From CBDVBD01 sp965372135 (lineage in GTDB: Bacteria > Electryoneota > RPQS01 > CBDVBD01), in contig CBDVBD010000092.1 in assembly GCA_965372135.1 (NCBI GenBank), positions 1 to 12,492 on the forward strand: DNA of 12,492 nt, written 5' to 3'. The notes below the pieces were generated by a model that was not told the origin of the DNA, made no database searches, and saw nothing but the letters and a program-made list of their open reading frames with translations. Both the position numbers and the translations under genes were made by a program. Positions 1 through 7,342 of this stretch are shown piece by piece (positions within the stretch are counted from its first letter, which is position 1; each line of letters begins with the position of its first letter).

Positions 1-686
1 TCGATTACTGGAATCGTGGAGTCACCTCGGATAATCCCTGCCTTGCCAACGGTCACATCAACCCGGAAGAGCTCGAAGAGCAAGACGTGTATGTCTTCGT
101 AACTCACGAACATGGGGATCATTACGACACCACCATCTTCGACTGGGCGGATAAAGTAAAGAACATCACCTACATCTATGGTTTTCGACCGGAAGCCTTA
201 CCTATGCATCGTGAGTCCGGCTACAACGGACCGGAATACGCATACGTGGGTCCCCATGAAGACACTAACATTGATGGGATGGACATTATCACCATCCAAG
301 CCAACGATGCCGGGGTGGGATTTCTGGTCAAGGTGGACGGTGTGACTCTGTATCATGCCGGCGATCACGCCGGTTGGGCGGAAGGCGAAAAAGATGGCTT
401 TACTGGTGAAATCGACTATCTCAATGAGCGGGTACGAGAGGTTGATCTCGCGTTTGTAAACATCACTGGATGTCATTCGCATGGTCCTGAGCCTCTGTGG
501 GAGGGGAACTGTTATACCATTGACTGGCTGAAACCAGCCATGGTGGTTCCCACCCATGCCCTTGACCGCGAATATCAATATAAAGATTTTGCAGATCGAG
601 TCAAAAAGGAAAATCTGGGCGTCAAGGTATATTGCCCCGAAAATCGTGGCGACAGTTACCACTATAAAGGTAGAGCAAGCCTGTAA
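1..686 (+). CDS. MBL-fold metallohydrolase, UlaG-like (5' partial)
   Basis: The reading frame is open from base 3 and continues off the left edge, so 227 residues are visible and the true start is outside the window. A GTG at 87 lies inside the fold and is not a credible start. The zinc-site signature HEHGDH is encoded at 105-122. It is followed by YHAGDH, which supplies the bridging aspartate, and VPTH near the C-terminus, the expected last histidine. This order matches the UlaG/COG2220-like branch of the metallo-beta-lactamase fold, whose members are usually cytoplasmic hydrolases of lactones, phosphodiesters or similar bonds. Whether this one has a signal peptide cannot be seen. Specificity cannot be assigned. 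The gene is followed by a hairpin and then by a second, differently built MBL-fold gene on the same strand. The fold is confident; the subfamily is moderately so. Confidence 0.85.
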   Translation, partial: DYWNRGVTSDNPCLANGHINPEELEEQDVYVFVTHEHGDHYDTTIFDWADKVKNITYIYGFRPEALPMHRESGYNGPEYAYVGPHEDTNIDGMDIITIQANDAGVGFLVKVDGVTLYHAGDHAGWAEGEKDGFTGEIDYLNERVREVDLAFVNITGCHSHGPEPLWEGNCYTIDWLKPAMVVPTHALDREYQYKDFADRVKKENLGVKVYCPENRGDSYHYKGRASL

Positions 687-714
687 GAACCTACATTTGA
701 TTCTGTAAATTGAG

Positions 715-744
715 GTGCTGCAGGATGGGGACATCCTGCAGCAC
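715..744 (+). terminator. Perfect 12-bp hairpin after the first MBL gene
   Basis: GTGCTGCAGGAT (715-726) pairs perfectly with ATCCTGCAGCAC (733-744) across a 6-nt loop, 28 bases after the stop codon. The position fits transcription termination, but the bases after it (TGATGCTATATTT) do not form a proper U tract. It could equally be a 3'-end stabilising hairpin or a protein-binding palindrome. The structure is certain; its role is not. Confidence 0.5.
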
Positions 745-829
745 TGATGCTATATTTCCGTGAAAATGGGTACCCAACCTTCCTTCACTTGGGCAAGAAC
801 TCAACATCACACAAATATTGGATTGAATC

Positions 830-2086
830 ATGCGAAAAACAACCATTCCCTTATTGTTATCCGTACTGCTTCTTAGCGCTGTTCCAGCCCTGTCGCAGGA
901 TCAGCCTGATTCGATGTCGGTTACCGTCACCAAGCTGACGGATACCATTTACAAACTGGTCTGCACCACTTTTTTCAGTGTCAACGTGACCGCATCGGTT
1001 GGTCCCGATGGGATCCTGCTGGTCGATGCCGGTCAAGCCCCTCTTGCCGACAGCTTGTCGGCAGTTTTGAAAGGATTGGGCGGCGGTGATGCCAAATACC
1101 TCATTAACACCCACCTGCATGGCGATCATACCGGCGGAAACAGAGCCTTCGCAGACCAAGCAGCCATCATTGCCCACAAAAACGTCCGTGAGCGCTGGGG
1201 TGGTGATTATTACTCGTTGCCAGGCACACCGTCTGAAGGCACGCCTTCCATCACCTTTGATGATTCCCTTACCCTGCACTTCAACGGCGAGGAAATCAAG
1301 TTAATCCACTTGCCCCAAGGGCACACCGATGGCGATGTGATCGTGTATTTCACCGGTTCGAACATTGTTGCCATAGGCGATATGCTCTTTTCCGACCGGT
1401 TGCCGTTTGTGGATGTAGTGGAGGGTGGTGACGTAGAATTATTCGCCGACCACATCAAAAACTTAATCGATGCTATGCCGGATGATGTCACCTTCATCGC
1501 CGGACATGGTCGGGATTACACCAAAGATGATCTTCGACAACACCATGATTTATTGGTAAAGACTATGGATGTTGTTCGAAATGCGATGGAATCGGGTAAC
1601 ACATTGGAGGAAATGATTGCGGATAGTCTATTGAAAGACTGGGAGGCGTTTAACTGGCGGTTCATCGACACGGACCGGTGGACGCAGATTCTCTACACTT
1701 CTCTATCCAATAGAATTCAGCCACCTGCGCCCTCTATTTGCGAACCCCTTACTGCGACCATTGTAGAAAATGGGATCGAAGCTGCCATTTCCCAATACCG
1801 CGATCTGAAAGAAAATCAACCCGATGCCTACAATTTCCAGGAAGCCGAGCTAAACATGCTGGGTTATCAACTGTTGCAAAGGGACATGGCGGAAGAAGCC
1901 ATTGAAATTTTCAAGCTGAATGTGGAAACTTTTCCCTATGCCTTTAACCCATATGACAGCTTGGGTGAAGCCTACATGATCCACGGCGACAAAGAACAGG
2001 CGATTGTGAACTTTCAGAAGTCTCTGGAGCTGAATCCTGACAACACTAATGCTGAGGACAAATTGAAGGAACTTCGGGGATCGTAA
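830..2086 (+). CDS. Secreted MBL-fold hydrolase with C-terminal TPR repeats
   Basis: This 418-residue protein starts with a clear signal peptide (residues 1-22, basic MRK then a leucine-rich core, probable cleavage after ALS), so it should be periplasmic or further exported. Residues about 33-245 form a metallo-beta-lactamase domain: HLHGDH at 95-100 followed by TGGN, H165 in QGHTDGD, D184 in IGDM and H226 in AGHG complete the usual di-zinc ligand set. Residues about 345-418 hold one or two TPR-like helix pairs (GEAYMIHGDKEQAIVNFQKS then LELNP), a protein-interaction module absent from plain beta-lactamases. The layout resembles the broad group that includes class B3 lactamases and related secreted hydrolases; substrate and antibiotic activity cannot be inferred. 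The ATG at 830 has only a weak SD but is the only start that keeps the signal peptide. It appears to be a single-gene unit bounded by hairpins. Confidence 0.88.
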   Translation: MRKTTIPLLLSVLLLSAVPALSQDQPDSMSVTVTKLTDTIYKLVCTTFFSVNVTASVGPDGILLVDAGQAPLADSLSAVLKGLGGGDAKYLINTHLHGDHTGGNRAFADQAAIIAHKNVRERWGGDYYSLPGTPSEGTPSITFDDSLTLHFNGEEIKLIHLPQGHTDGDVIVYFTGSNIVAIGDMLFSDRLPFVDVVEGGDVELFADHIKNLIDAMPDDVTFIAGHGRDYTKDDLRQHHDLLVKTMDVVRNAMESGNTLEEMIADSLLKDWEAFNWRFIDTDRWTQILYTSLSNRIQPPAPSICEPLTATIVENGIEAAISQYRDLKENQPDAYNFQEAELNMLGYQLLQRDMAEEAIEIFKLNVETFPYAFNPYDSLGEAYMIHGDKEQAIVNFQKSLELNPDNTNAEDKLKELRGS

Positions 2087-2127
2087 GACAGCGGTTTATG
2101 CCCTACATAAGTATAAGTTACTTTTCA

Positions 2128-2182
2128 TCAACAGAACGCAAGAAAAAATACGAAACCTGCTTTGCTTTCTGTTGATTTTTTT
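2128..2182 (+). terminator. Rho-independent terminator with T7 tract
   Basis: TCAACAGAA (2128-2136) pairs with TTCTGTTGA (2167-2175). After one mismatch the stem continues for about four more pairs (GCAA with TTGC), closing a fairly large A-rich loop. A run of seven Ts (2176-2182) follows at once. It lies 42 bases after the stop of the secreted MBL-fold gene and separates it from the next operon, which must therefore have its own promoter in roughly 2183-2310. I could not pick out a convincing -35/-10 pair there. Confidence 0.75.
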
Positions 2183-2310
2183 GTATATTCTATTCCATTA
2201 ACGCAATAGGACCGGCACAGTCGGGAAGACAGCGTGCAGTATATCATTGTCGAACACTCGCCACAACATACAGTGGTAATTGAAATAACGAGATTATCAG
2301 TAGTTTTCCC

Positions 2311-2317
2311 AAAGGAG
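2311..2317 (+). promoter_or_regulatory. Strong Shine-Dalgarno deciding a TTG start
   Basis: AAAGGAG lies five bases before TTG at 2323. It is the best ribosome-binding site in the window, and it supports TTG as the initiation codon of the gamma-glutamyltransferase because no in-frame ATG upstream of the signal peptide competes with it. Confidence 0.75.
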
Positions 2318-2322
2318 ATACA

Positions 2323-4035
2323 TTGACCCGATTTCGAACTACCCCAGTTAATTTTATTACTTCGGTAATTCTTATCATCCTGGTTACCTGGCTGTTTTCG
2401 GGCTGTGCAGCATGGATGTTCAAGAGAGAAGAACTTCCCGTCATTCCTGCCACACCGGAAGTCGTTTCCGAACATGGGATGATTGTCTGCGCTCACCCTA
2501 ACGCAGCGATGGTTGGGATGGATGTACTGCAAAATGGCGGCAATGCGGTTGATGCTGCAGTGGCGGCATTGCTGGCGCTGAATGTGGTGGAACCCAATGC
2601 CTCCGGGCTGGGTGGTGGCGGATTCTTAGGTATAAAAATGGCTGGTCAGGATCCGGTGTACTTGAACTACCGCGAAAAATCGCCTATGGCGGTGGATTCC
2701 AGCTTCTACTACCAGCCAGAAGATTCAGACCGGGTTGCTATGCAGGAGGGCGCTACTTCCGTATGTGTCCCCGGTACCCCGAAAGCGCTGTACATGATTC
2801 ATCATCGCTTTGGAACCAAGGATATCAACGACTTGATTCTGCCTGCAGTTGGGTTGGCTCATGGCTTCCAGATCACCAAGGGTTTATCCGGGCAGATTAC
2901 GTCTCACTACGAAGATATCCTCAACGATCCCGCCATGTCGCAGGTCTTTCTTAACGATAGCTTGCCTTTGCAGGAATTGGATGTGCTGACACAATTAGAC
3001 CTTGCCAACACCTTTGATCAACTGGGCGAGAAAGGGTTGGATTATTTCTACGATTCCTCCTTCTGCGTTCGGATGGTGGAACCTCTGCGGGCTGGCGGAA
3101 GCGCTGTCACTGTGCAGGATTTCCAGAATTTTGACGCCCACTGGGTCGAGCCGCTGCGCGGTACTTACCGGGGATATGAAATTGTGACCGTTCCTCCTCC
3201 CTCCGCCGGTGGAGTGGCGTTAATCGAAATCCTGAACATCCTGGAGAATTTCGAACTATCGGACTATGAATATGCATCCCCGGAACTAATCCACCTGATG
3301 GCAGAAGCCATGAAACAAGGATATGCCGACTTTAAGCAGTGGGTTTCGGACCCCGATTTTGTGGACATTCCTTTGGATGTGCTGCTATCTAAGGACTATG
3401 CAGCGGCACGAGCCAAGGAAATCCCCGAAGAAACCGTGCGCAGCCAGGTGCCGTTCTATCAGCCTCCGGAATCTAAAGATGGGAACACCACGCACCTGGT
3501 GGCGATAGACGCCGAGGGTAACATTGTCACGGTCACCCAATCCATCAATTACTTCTTCGGGTCCGGCATGATGATCCTCGGCATGGGAATTATAATGAAT
3601 AACGAAATGGCGGATTTCACCTGGGTGTCCGGCTATCCCAATTCCATCGATGGCGGGAAACGACCCAAGTCCAACATGACACCGACCATGGTGTTCAAAG
3701 ACGGCAAGCCCTTCATGATCTTGGGTACTCCCGGCGGCAGCCGAATCACCAGCGCCATGGTGCAGATATTAGTTAATGTGATCGATTTCGGTATGACCAT
3801 CACCGAAGCTATCGACGCACCACGGTTTCATCCGGTACGCGAACACTTAGTGATGGAAAATCGCTTTCCCCGAAAGGTACGGAAGAAGTTAGAAAAGAAA
3901 GGGCACACCCTGCACCTTACGGGACCATTGGATGTGTATTTCGGCGGTGCTCATGCCATATGGATAGATTTAGAAGATAAGACTCTGAGCGGCGGTGCCG
4001 ATCCCCGTCGCGATGGAAAGGCTTTAGGATACTAA
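2323..4035 (+). CDS. Gamma-glutamyltransferase, probable lipoprotein
   Basis: 570 residues, the usual length of the GGT family of N-terminal nucleophile enzymes, which cleave or transfer gamma-glutamyl groups (glutathione, gamma-glutamyl peptides, and polyglutamate in CapD-like members). Residues 10-28 form a hydrophobic signal ending in LFSGC, a slightly atypical lipobox that would lipidate C28 and anchor the enzyme in the envelope. Family landmarks are in order: GGNAVDAAVAA at 72-82, GLGGGGF at 95-101, R117 in NYREKSP (alpha-carboxylate contact in E. coli GGT), the autocleavage and nucleophile site NTTH with T389, NNEM at 426-429, and the oxyanion glycines in TPGGSRI at 469-475. The usual serine pair before M(S/T)PT reads S450-N451 here. 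It is the first gene of the operon and the TRAP permease begins 15 bases downstream. The family is very secure; the natural substrate is open. Confidence 0.95.
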   Translation: MTRFRTTPVNFITSVILIILVTWLFSGCAAWMFKREELPVIPATPEVVSEHGMIVCAHPNAAMVGMDVLQNGGNAVDAAVAALLALNVVEPNASGLGGGGFLGIKMAGQDPVYLNYREKSPMAVDSSFYYQPEDSDRVAMQEGATSVCVPGTPKALYMIHHRFGTKDINDLILPAVGLAHGFQITKGLSGQITSHYEDILNDPAMSQVFLNDSLPLQELDVLTQLDLANTFDQLGEKGLDYFYDSSFCVRMVEPLRAGGSAVTVQDFQNFDAHWVEPLRGTYRGYEIVTVPPPSAGGVALIEILNILENFELSDYEYASPELIHLMAEAMKQGYADFKQWVSDPDFVDIPLDVLLSKDYAAARAKEIPEETVRSQVPFYQPPESKDGNTTHLVAIDAEGNIVTVTQSINYFFGSGMMILGMGIIMNNEMADFTWVSGYPNSIDGGKRPKSNMTPTMVFKDGKPFMILGTPGGSRITSAMVQILVNVIDFGMTITEAIDAPRFHPVREHLVMENRFPRKVRKKLEKKGHTLHLTGPLDVYFGGAHAIWIDLEDKTLSGGADPRRDGKALGY

Positions 4036-4050
4036 CCGGGATTACTTACG

Positions 4051-5319
4051 TTGGAATGGCTGATTTTTATCGTGATGGTGGGGGGATTTGCACTGCTTGC
4101 GCTGGTGCTCAGATTTCCCATCGGGGTATCGCTGGCGATTAGCTCTTTAGCCGGTGCGCTGGTGGCGGGTGAAGGATTAGCGTTACGCCATTTGGCGGAA
4201 GGGACCTTCGCGTATTTAGATCCTATTCTGATTATCGCCACAGCGATGCTCTTTATGAAGGTAATCGAGGAATCCGGTGCGCTGGGGACTTTATCTCGCC
4301 TGATTATCGAGGGGTTCCACCGCCGCCCGGCGATGTTGCTGTGGATGGTCACCTTGTTCGTGATGTTTCCGGGAATGCTCACCGGATTGACCACGGCTGC
4401 CGTCCTGACGGCTGGCGCCTTGATTGCCCCGTCGTTGATGCATTTAGGACTACCCCGGGACCGTACCGGAGCTTTAATCGCCATGGCAGCCATCTACGGC
4501 ATGGTGGCACCCCCAATCAACCTGCCTGCCATGATCATCGGCGGCGGGGTGGATATGCCGTATATCGGCTTCGAGGTGCCTCTGTTAGTCGCCACGCTGC
4601 CTTTAGCTGCGATTGTCCCGCTGTGGATCGGATTCCGGCATTTACCGCAGCATAACTTGGACGACGTACGGAATAACCTGCCCGAATCATATTGGAAACG
4701 CTTCGGCTTCCGTCTGTACTTGCCGTTATTGGTGGTGGTGGCATTGTTACTGGGCACCAGGTTGCTTCCGGGAATCCTGCCCAACTTGGGCGTGCCTTTG
4801 ATTTTCATGATCGGCAGCTTTGTCGGACTATTCTCCGGGAAACGGATCAGCCTTCGCCGGGTATTGTCCGTCAGCTTCAAAGACGCCATGCCGGTGATGG
4901 GTATCCTGGTGGGAATCGGCATCTTCATACAAATAATGACCTTAACCGGACTGCGCGGGTGGTTGGTGGTTGCTACATTGCAGCTTCCCTCGGTACTGAT
5001 GTACCTTGGCATCGCCGTATCCATGCCCCTATTCGGGGCGGTATCCGCCTTCGGATCGGCGTCGGTGCTGGGAGTGCCGTTTCTATTGGCGTTATTGGGA
5101 CACAACGAAATCATCACCGGAAGCGGTTTATCCCTGATGGCAAGCTTGGGTGATCTGACGCCCCCCACAGCGTTAGCGGGTATTTTCGCCGCTCAGGTGG
5201 TGGGCGAATCCAACTACTTCCGGGTATTGAAGCGTTGTCTGATGCCGGCGTTATTCACCGCGGTGTGGGCGATAATAATTATTGCACTTGCCAACCCCAT
5301 CGCCCAAATTATTTTATAA
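4051..5319 (+). CDS. TRAP-type transporter large permease (DctM-like)
   Basis: A 422-residue, almost entirely hydrophobic protein with about eleven or twelve membrane segments, matching the length of TRAP DctM/large permease subunits (ion transporter superfamily). These import organic acids and acidic amino acids with sodium. Two pseudo-symmetric halves each carry a proline-rich re-entrant motif, APPINLP at 153-159 and GDLTPPT at 367-373, as expected for the two substrate-site loops of this fold. The proposed start is TTG with no clear SD; initiation probably depends on the gamma-glutamyltransferase gene ending 15 bases upstream. No classical DctP binding protein or four-helix DctQ subunit is seen in the window, which is unusual. 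The following 48-residue membrane protein may stand in for DctQ, but that is inference. Another family of the same superfamily cannot be excluded. Confidence 0.8.
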   Translation: MEWLIFIVMVGGFALLALVLRFPIGVSLAISSLAGALVAGEGLALRHLAEGTFAYLDPILIIATAMLFMKVIEESGALGTLSRLIIEGFHRRPAMLLWMVTLFVMFPGMLTGLTTAAVLTAGALIAPSLMHLGLPRDRTGALIAMAAIYGMVAPPINLPAMIIGGGVDMPYIGFEVPLLVATLPLAAIVPLWIGFRHLPQHNLDDVRNNLPESYWKRFGFRLYLPLLVVVALLLGTRLLPGILPNLGVPLIFMIGSFVGLFSGKRISLRRVLSVSFKDAMPVMGILVGIGIFIQIMTLTGLRGWLVVATLQLPSVLMYLGIAVSMPLFGAVSAFGSASVLGVPFLLALLGHNEIITGSGLSLMASLGDLTPPTALAGIFAAQVVGESNYFRVLKRCLMPALFTAVWAIIIIALANPIAQIIL

Positions 5320-5341
5320 TCTGTAACCACGATCGGAATTT

Positions 5342-5488
5342 ATGCTGACCAACATATACTGGGTAATAGTACTGATTGTAACCGCTGCCACGTTTGCAGA
5401 AGGCATTCGCTGCAAGAAATTTAGCGGGCAGGTAACCGTGGGACTGGTGCTGATACCGTTGATTCTTAGGTTGTTATGGCTGAAGTAA
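5342..5488 (+). CDS. 48-residue two-TM membrane microprotein
   Basis: A short frame begins with ATG 23 bases after the permease gene and ends at TAA 5486-5488, overlapping the next start codon (ATG 5476) by 13 bases. The product has two hydrophobic segments, about residues 4-18 and 31-46, separated by a short basic, cysteine-containing loop (GIRCKKFSG), and it ends in LWLK. The packing of this frame exactly between two operon genes, the start/stop overlap typical of translational coupling, and the clean two-helix pattern argue that it is a real gene. A weak purine-rich stretch (CGGAA) precedes the ATG. I do not recognise a named family. By position it could be a small accessory subunit of the preceding transporter. 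Confidence 0.65.
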   Translation: MLTNIYWVIVLIVTAATFAEGIRCKKFSGQVTVGLVLIPLILRLLWLK

Positions 5489-6645
5489 CCAACAATAAAT
5501 CCATTGCCTGGTGGAGCCACGCGCGATTCGCAGTGGTGTTGATGTTTGTCACGGTGATATGCATTAGCGCTGGTCGTGACTTCAAAAACCAGTGGGATCA
5601 CGACGCCATATACCCCTCTCCCGCGATAACCAACATCATGCGTCTGTCGCAGTACCATTCGGGTTTGAGTGTCACGCCCTGTAACACCGAAGTCTATGTG
5701 TTTCGAGGTCAGGCGCCGGGCGGAAAAGTGTTGATATTGGGCGGCACTCATCCTAACGAACCTGCTGGTTATTTGGGGTCGGTGGTGCTGGTGGAAAACC
5801 TGCAGATTACTAAGGGTTCCGTGTTCGTGGCGACGCCAGCAAATGCGTCCGGATTCAGTGCCACCGAACCTCAGGAAGCCTCACCCGAAACCTTTGCTAT
5901 CCGATGCCCCAATGGGTACCTGCGACGCTTTCGTTACGGATCGCGGTTCACCAGTCCATTGGACGGCTGGCCCGATCCGGATGTGTATCTCCATTACCCC
6001 TCCGGTCAAGTGTTATCCGGTAACGAAACGCGCAACCTGAATCGTGCCTATCCCGGTCGTCCCGACGGTTCCTTGACCGAACAAATCGCCTACGGCATCA
6101 CGGAATTGATCAAGAAGGAACAGATAGATTTGGTCATCGATCTCCACGAAGCCTCGCCGGAATATCCGGTGGTAAACGCCATCGTATTCCATGAACGAGC
6201 CCGCGATCTGGCAGCCATGGCGGCATATCGGATGCAAATAGAGGGTATCGACATCACGTTGGAGCCGTCACCGCCCAATTTCCACGGTTTATCCCATCGG
6301 GAATTGGGTGACGCCACCGATGCCTTTGTGGTGTTGATGGAAACCGCCTGTGTGGCTCAAGGACGGCTGCGCGGCAAAACCAGCGCCGAACTGATCTTGA
6401 CCGGCGATGATCCAAACTATCATGCAGCGGCGAAACGTGGTTATGTTCGGGTTCCTTATCCCGAAGGCGGTATCCCCATGGAGGTGCGTGTAGGGCGGCA
6501 TTTGTCCGGAATTCTTGCATTTGTGGAAGCGATGGGGGAAATGTATCCGGACAAGAGCCTTGATATCGGTGGTATTCCCACAAAAGCCCAAATAGAAGAG
6601 TATGGCATTGGGACTTTCTTAGCGCATATAAGAAAGGTAAGATGA
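5476..6645 (+). CDS. Membrane-anchored aspartoacylase/desuccinylase-like zinc hydrolase
   Basis: 389 residues. Residues 16-33 form one hydrophobic helix with basic flanking residues before it, predicting a signal anchor with the catalytic domain outside the cytoplasm. The rest resembles the M14-related AstE/aspartoacylase family, which removes the acyl group from N-acyl amino acids or acts on small amides. Zinc ligands are read as H92 and E95 in GGTHPNEP and H224 in DLHEASP. NLNRAYPG at 187-194 corresponds to the substrate-binding DLNRxFPG motif, and E289 in VLMETA is the candidate catalytic glutamate. Classical AstE and aspartoacylase are soluble cytoplasmic enzymes, so the anchor is notable. 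The start codon lies inside the microprotein gene, suggesting coupled translation. With the gamma-glutamyltransferase and permease, this points to processing of amino acid conjugates. The exact substrate, or a role as a carboxypeptidase, is unresolved. Confidence 0.82.
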   Translation: MAEVTNNKSIAWWSHARFAVVLMFVTVICISAGRDFKNQWDHDAIYPSPAITNIMRLSQYHSGLSVTPCNTEVYVFRGQAPGGKVLILGGTHPNEPAGYLGSVVLVENLQITKGSVFVATPANASGFSATEPQEASPETFAIRCPNGYLRRFRYGSRFTSPLDGWPDPDVYLHYPSGQVLSGNETRNLNRAYPGRPDGSLTEQIAYGITELIKKEQIDLVIDLHEASPEYPVVNAIVFHERARDLAAMAAYRMQIEGIDITLEPSPPNFHGLSHRELGDATDAFVVLMETACVAQGRLRGKTSAELILTGDDPNYHAAAKRGYVRVPYPEGGIPMEVRVGRHLSGILAFVEAMGEMYPDKSLDIGGIPTKAQIEEYGIGTFLAHIRKVR

Positions 6646-6677
6646 GCATATTCTACCGTCATTTAACAAACACTAAT

Positions 6678-6683
6678 CGAGGA
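6678..6683 (+). promoter_or_regulatory. Ribosome-binding site of the DUF6305-like gene
   Basis: CGAGGA lies four to five bases before ATG 6688. An earlier ATG at 6683 is out of frame and stops after two codons, so the SD together with the signal peptide fixes 6688 as the start. Confidence 0.55.
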
Positions 6684-6687
6684 TGAA

Positions 6688-7302
6688 ATGAATACAAAGT
6701 GGATCAAGTGTACGTTATTCATTGCGATATTGTTATGCAATGTATCGCTTGCTCAAACCGGAGACACTCTGACCTTGCCGGCGCCGGCACTGGTGACCGC
6801 AGCCGGTCAAAGTGCTGATGGGTTAATGATCAACCTGTTGTGCCGCAAAGCCGGCATACCAGTGGTGTACAAGAACTTAGCCACGCCCGATACCATCCGA
6901 GCGCTATTGTCCGGTGCAATCGACATGCCGGTCAGCGCCAGGAGGCATGGTCCTATCCAATCAATAATTATGGTGCCCGGAGGAAGTACTAAAGGCTTGG
7001 GAGCCGCCAAGATCGACGAAGCCTGGGAGACGAACCGCGTCCAGGAGTTGATCCAGTACGCAAAAGACAACGATATGCCCATCATGGTGTGCCACATGGG
7101 TGGAGAAGCACGCCGCGGCACGTTGTCCGATATGTTTAACCGGCTCGCTGCCGAAGCCGCCGACGTGATTATCGTGACCCAGGATGGCAACTTAGACGGC
7201 TTCTTTACCGACATTGCTGAAAGCAAGAATATCCCTATTCATGTGGTGGATGACCTGCCTGGCATCGAAGCAGTACTGGCGCAGTTGTACGTGTATGAGT
7301 AA
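6688..7302 (+). CDS. Secreted DUF6305-like protein
   Basis: 204 residues with a clear signal peptide (residues 1-22, cleavage probably after SLA), so the product should be periplasmic or exported. The mature part resembles, from memory of the family pattern, the uncharacterised DUF6305 group. It has PALVTAAGQS at 33-42, GSTKGLGAAKID at 99-110, CHMGGEARRG at 135-144 and QDGNLDGFFT at 165-174, set in alternating hydrophobic strands and helices as in a small alpha/beta fold. No enzyme function is established. It is the last gene of the operon, 42 bases after the zinc hydrolase, and is followed by a terminator hairpin. Because the upstream TRAP-like permease lacks a recognisable binding protein, a ligand-binding or chaperone role for this protein is a reasonable guess, but its length is well short of a DctP protein (about 320 residues). 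Confidence 0.75.
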   Translation: MNTKWIKCTLFIAILLCNVSLAQTGDTLTLPAPALVTAAGQSADGLMINLLCRKAGIPVVYKNLATPDTIRALLSGAIDMPVSARRHGPIQSIIMVPGGSTKGLGAAKIDEAWETNRVQELIQYAKDNDMPIMVCHMGGEARRGTLSDMFNRLAAEAADVIIVTQDGNLDGFFTDIAESKNIPIHVVDDLPGIEAVLAQLYVYE

Positions 7303-7342
7303 GTACTTAACCGTTAGTAAATGAAAAATTTGGAAATAGAGA

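Noticed and set aside
87..686. GTG at 87 as the start of the first MBL gene
   Set aside because: The frame is open to the left edge and the upstream codons belong to the same fold; starting at 87 would leave only a few residues before the zinc motif. The gene is treated as 5' truncated.
198..734. 178-residue antisense frame over the first MBL gene and the hairpin
   Set aside because: It lies opposite a well-supported gene, has no recognisable motif, and its start falls in the terminator hairpin.
747..938. 63-residue frame before the secreted MBL gene
   Set aside because: It overlaps the signal-peptide region of the real gene in another frame, and its tail is a shifted reading of that gene.
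2183..2310. Promoter for the gamma-glutamyltransferase operon
   Set aside because: A promoter must exist here because a terminator precedes the operon, but no -35/-10 pair with sensible spacing stands out.
4494..5168. 224-residue antisense frame inside the permease gene
   Set aside because: Its product is rich in P, T, N and K and lacks domain character; it is the complement of codons for a hydrophobic membrane protein. The same applies to the antisense frame at 4032-4493.
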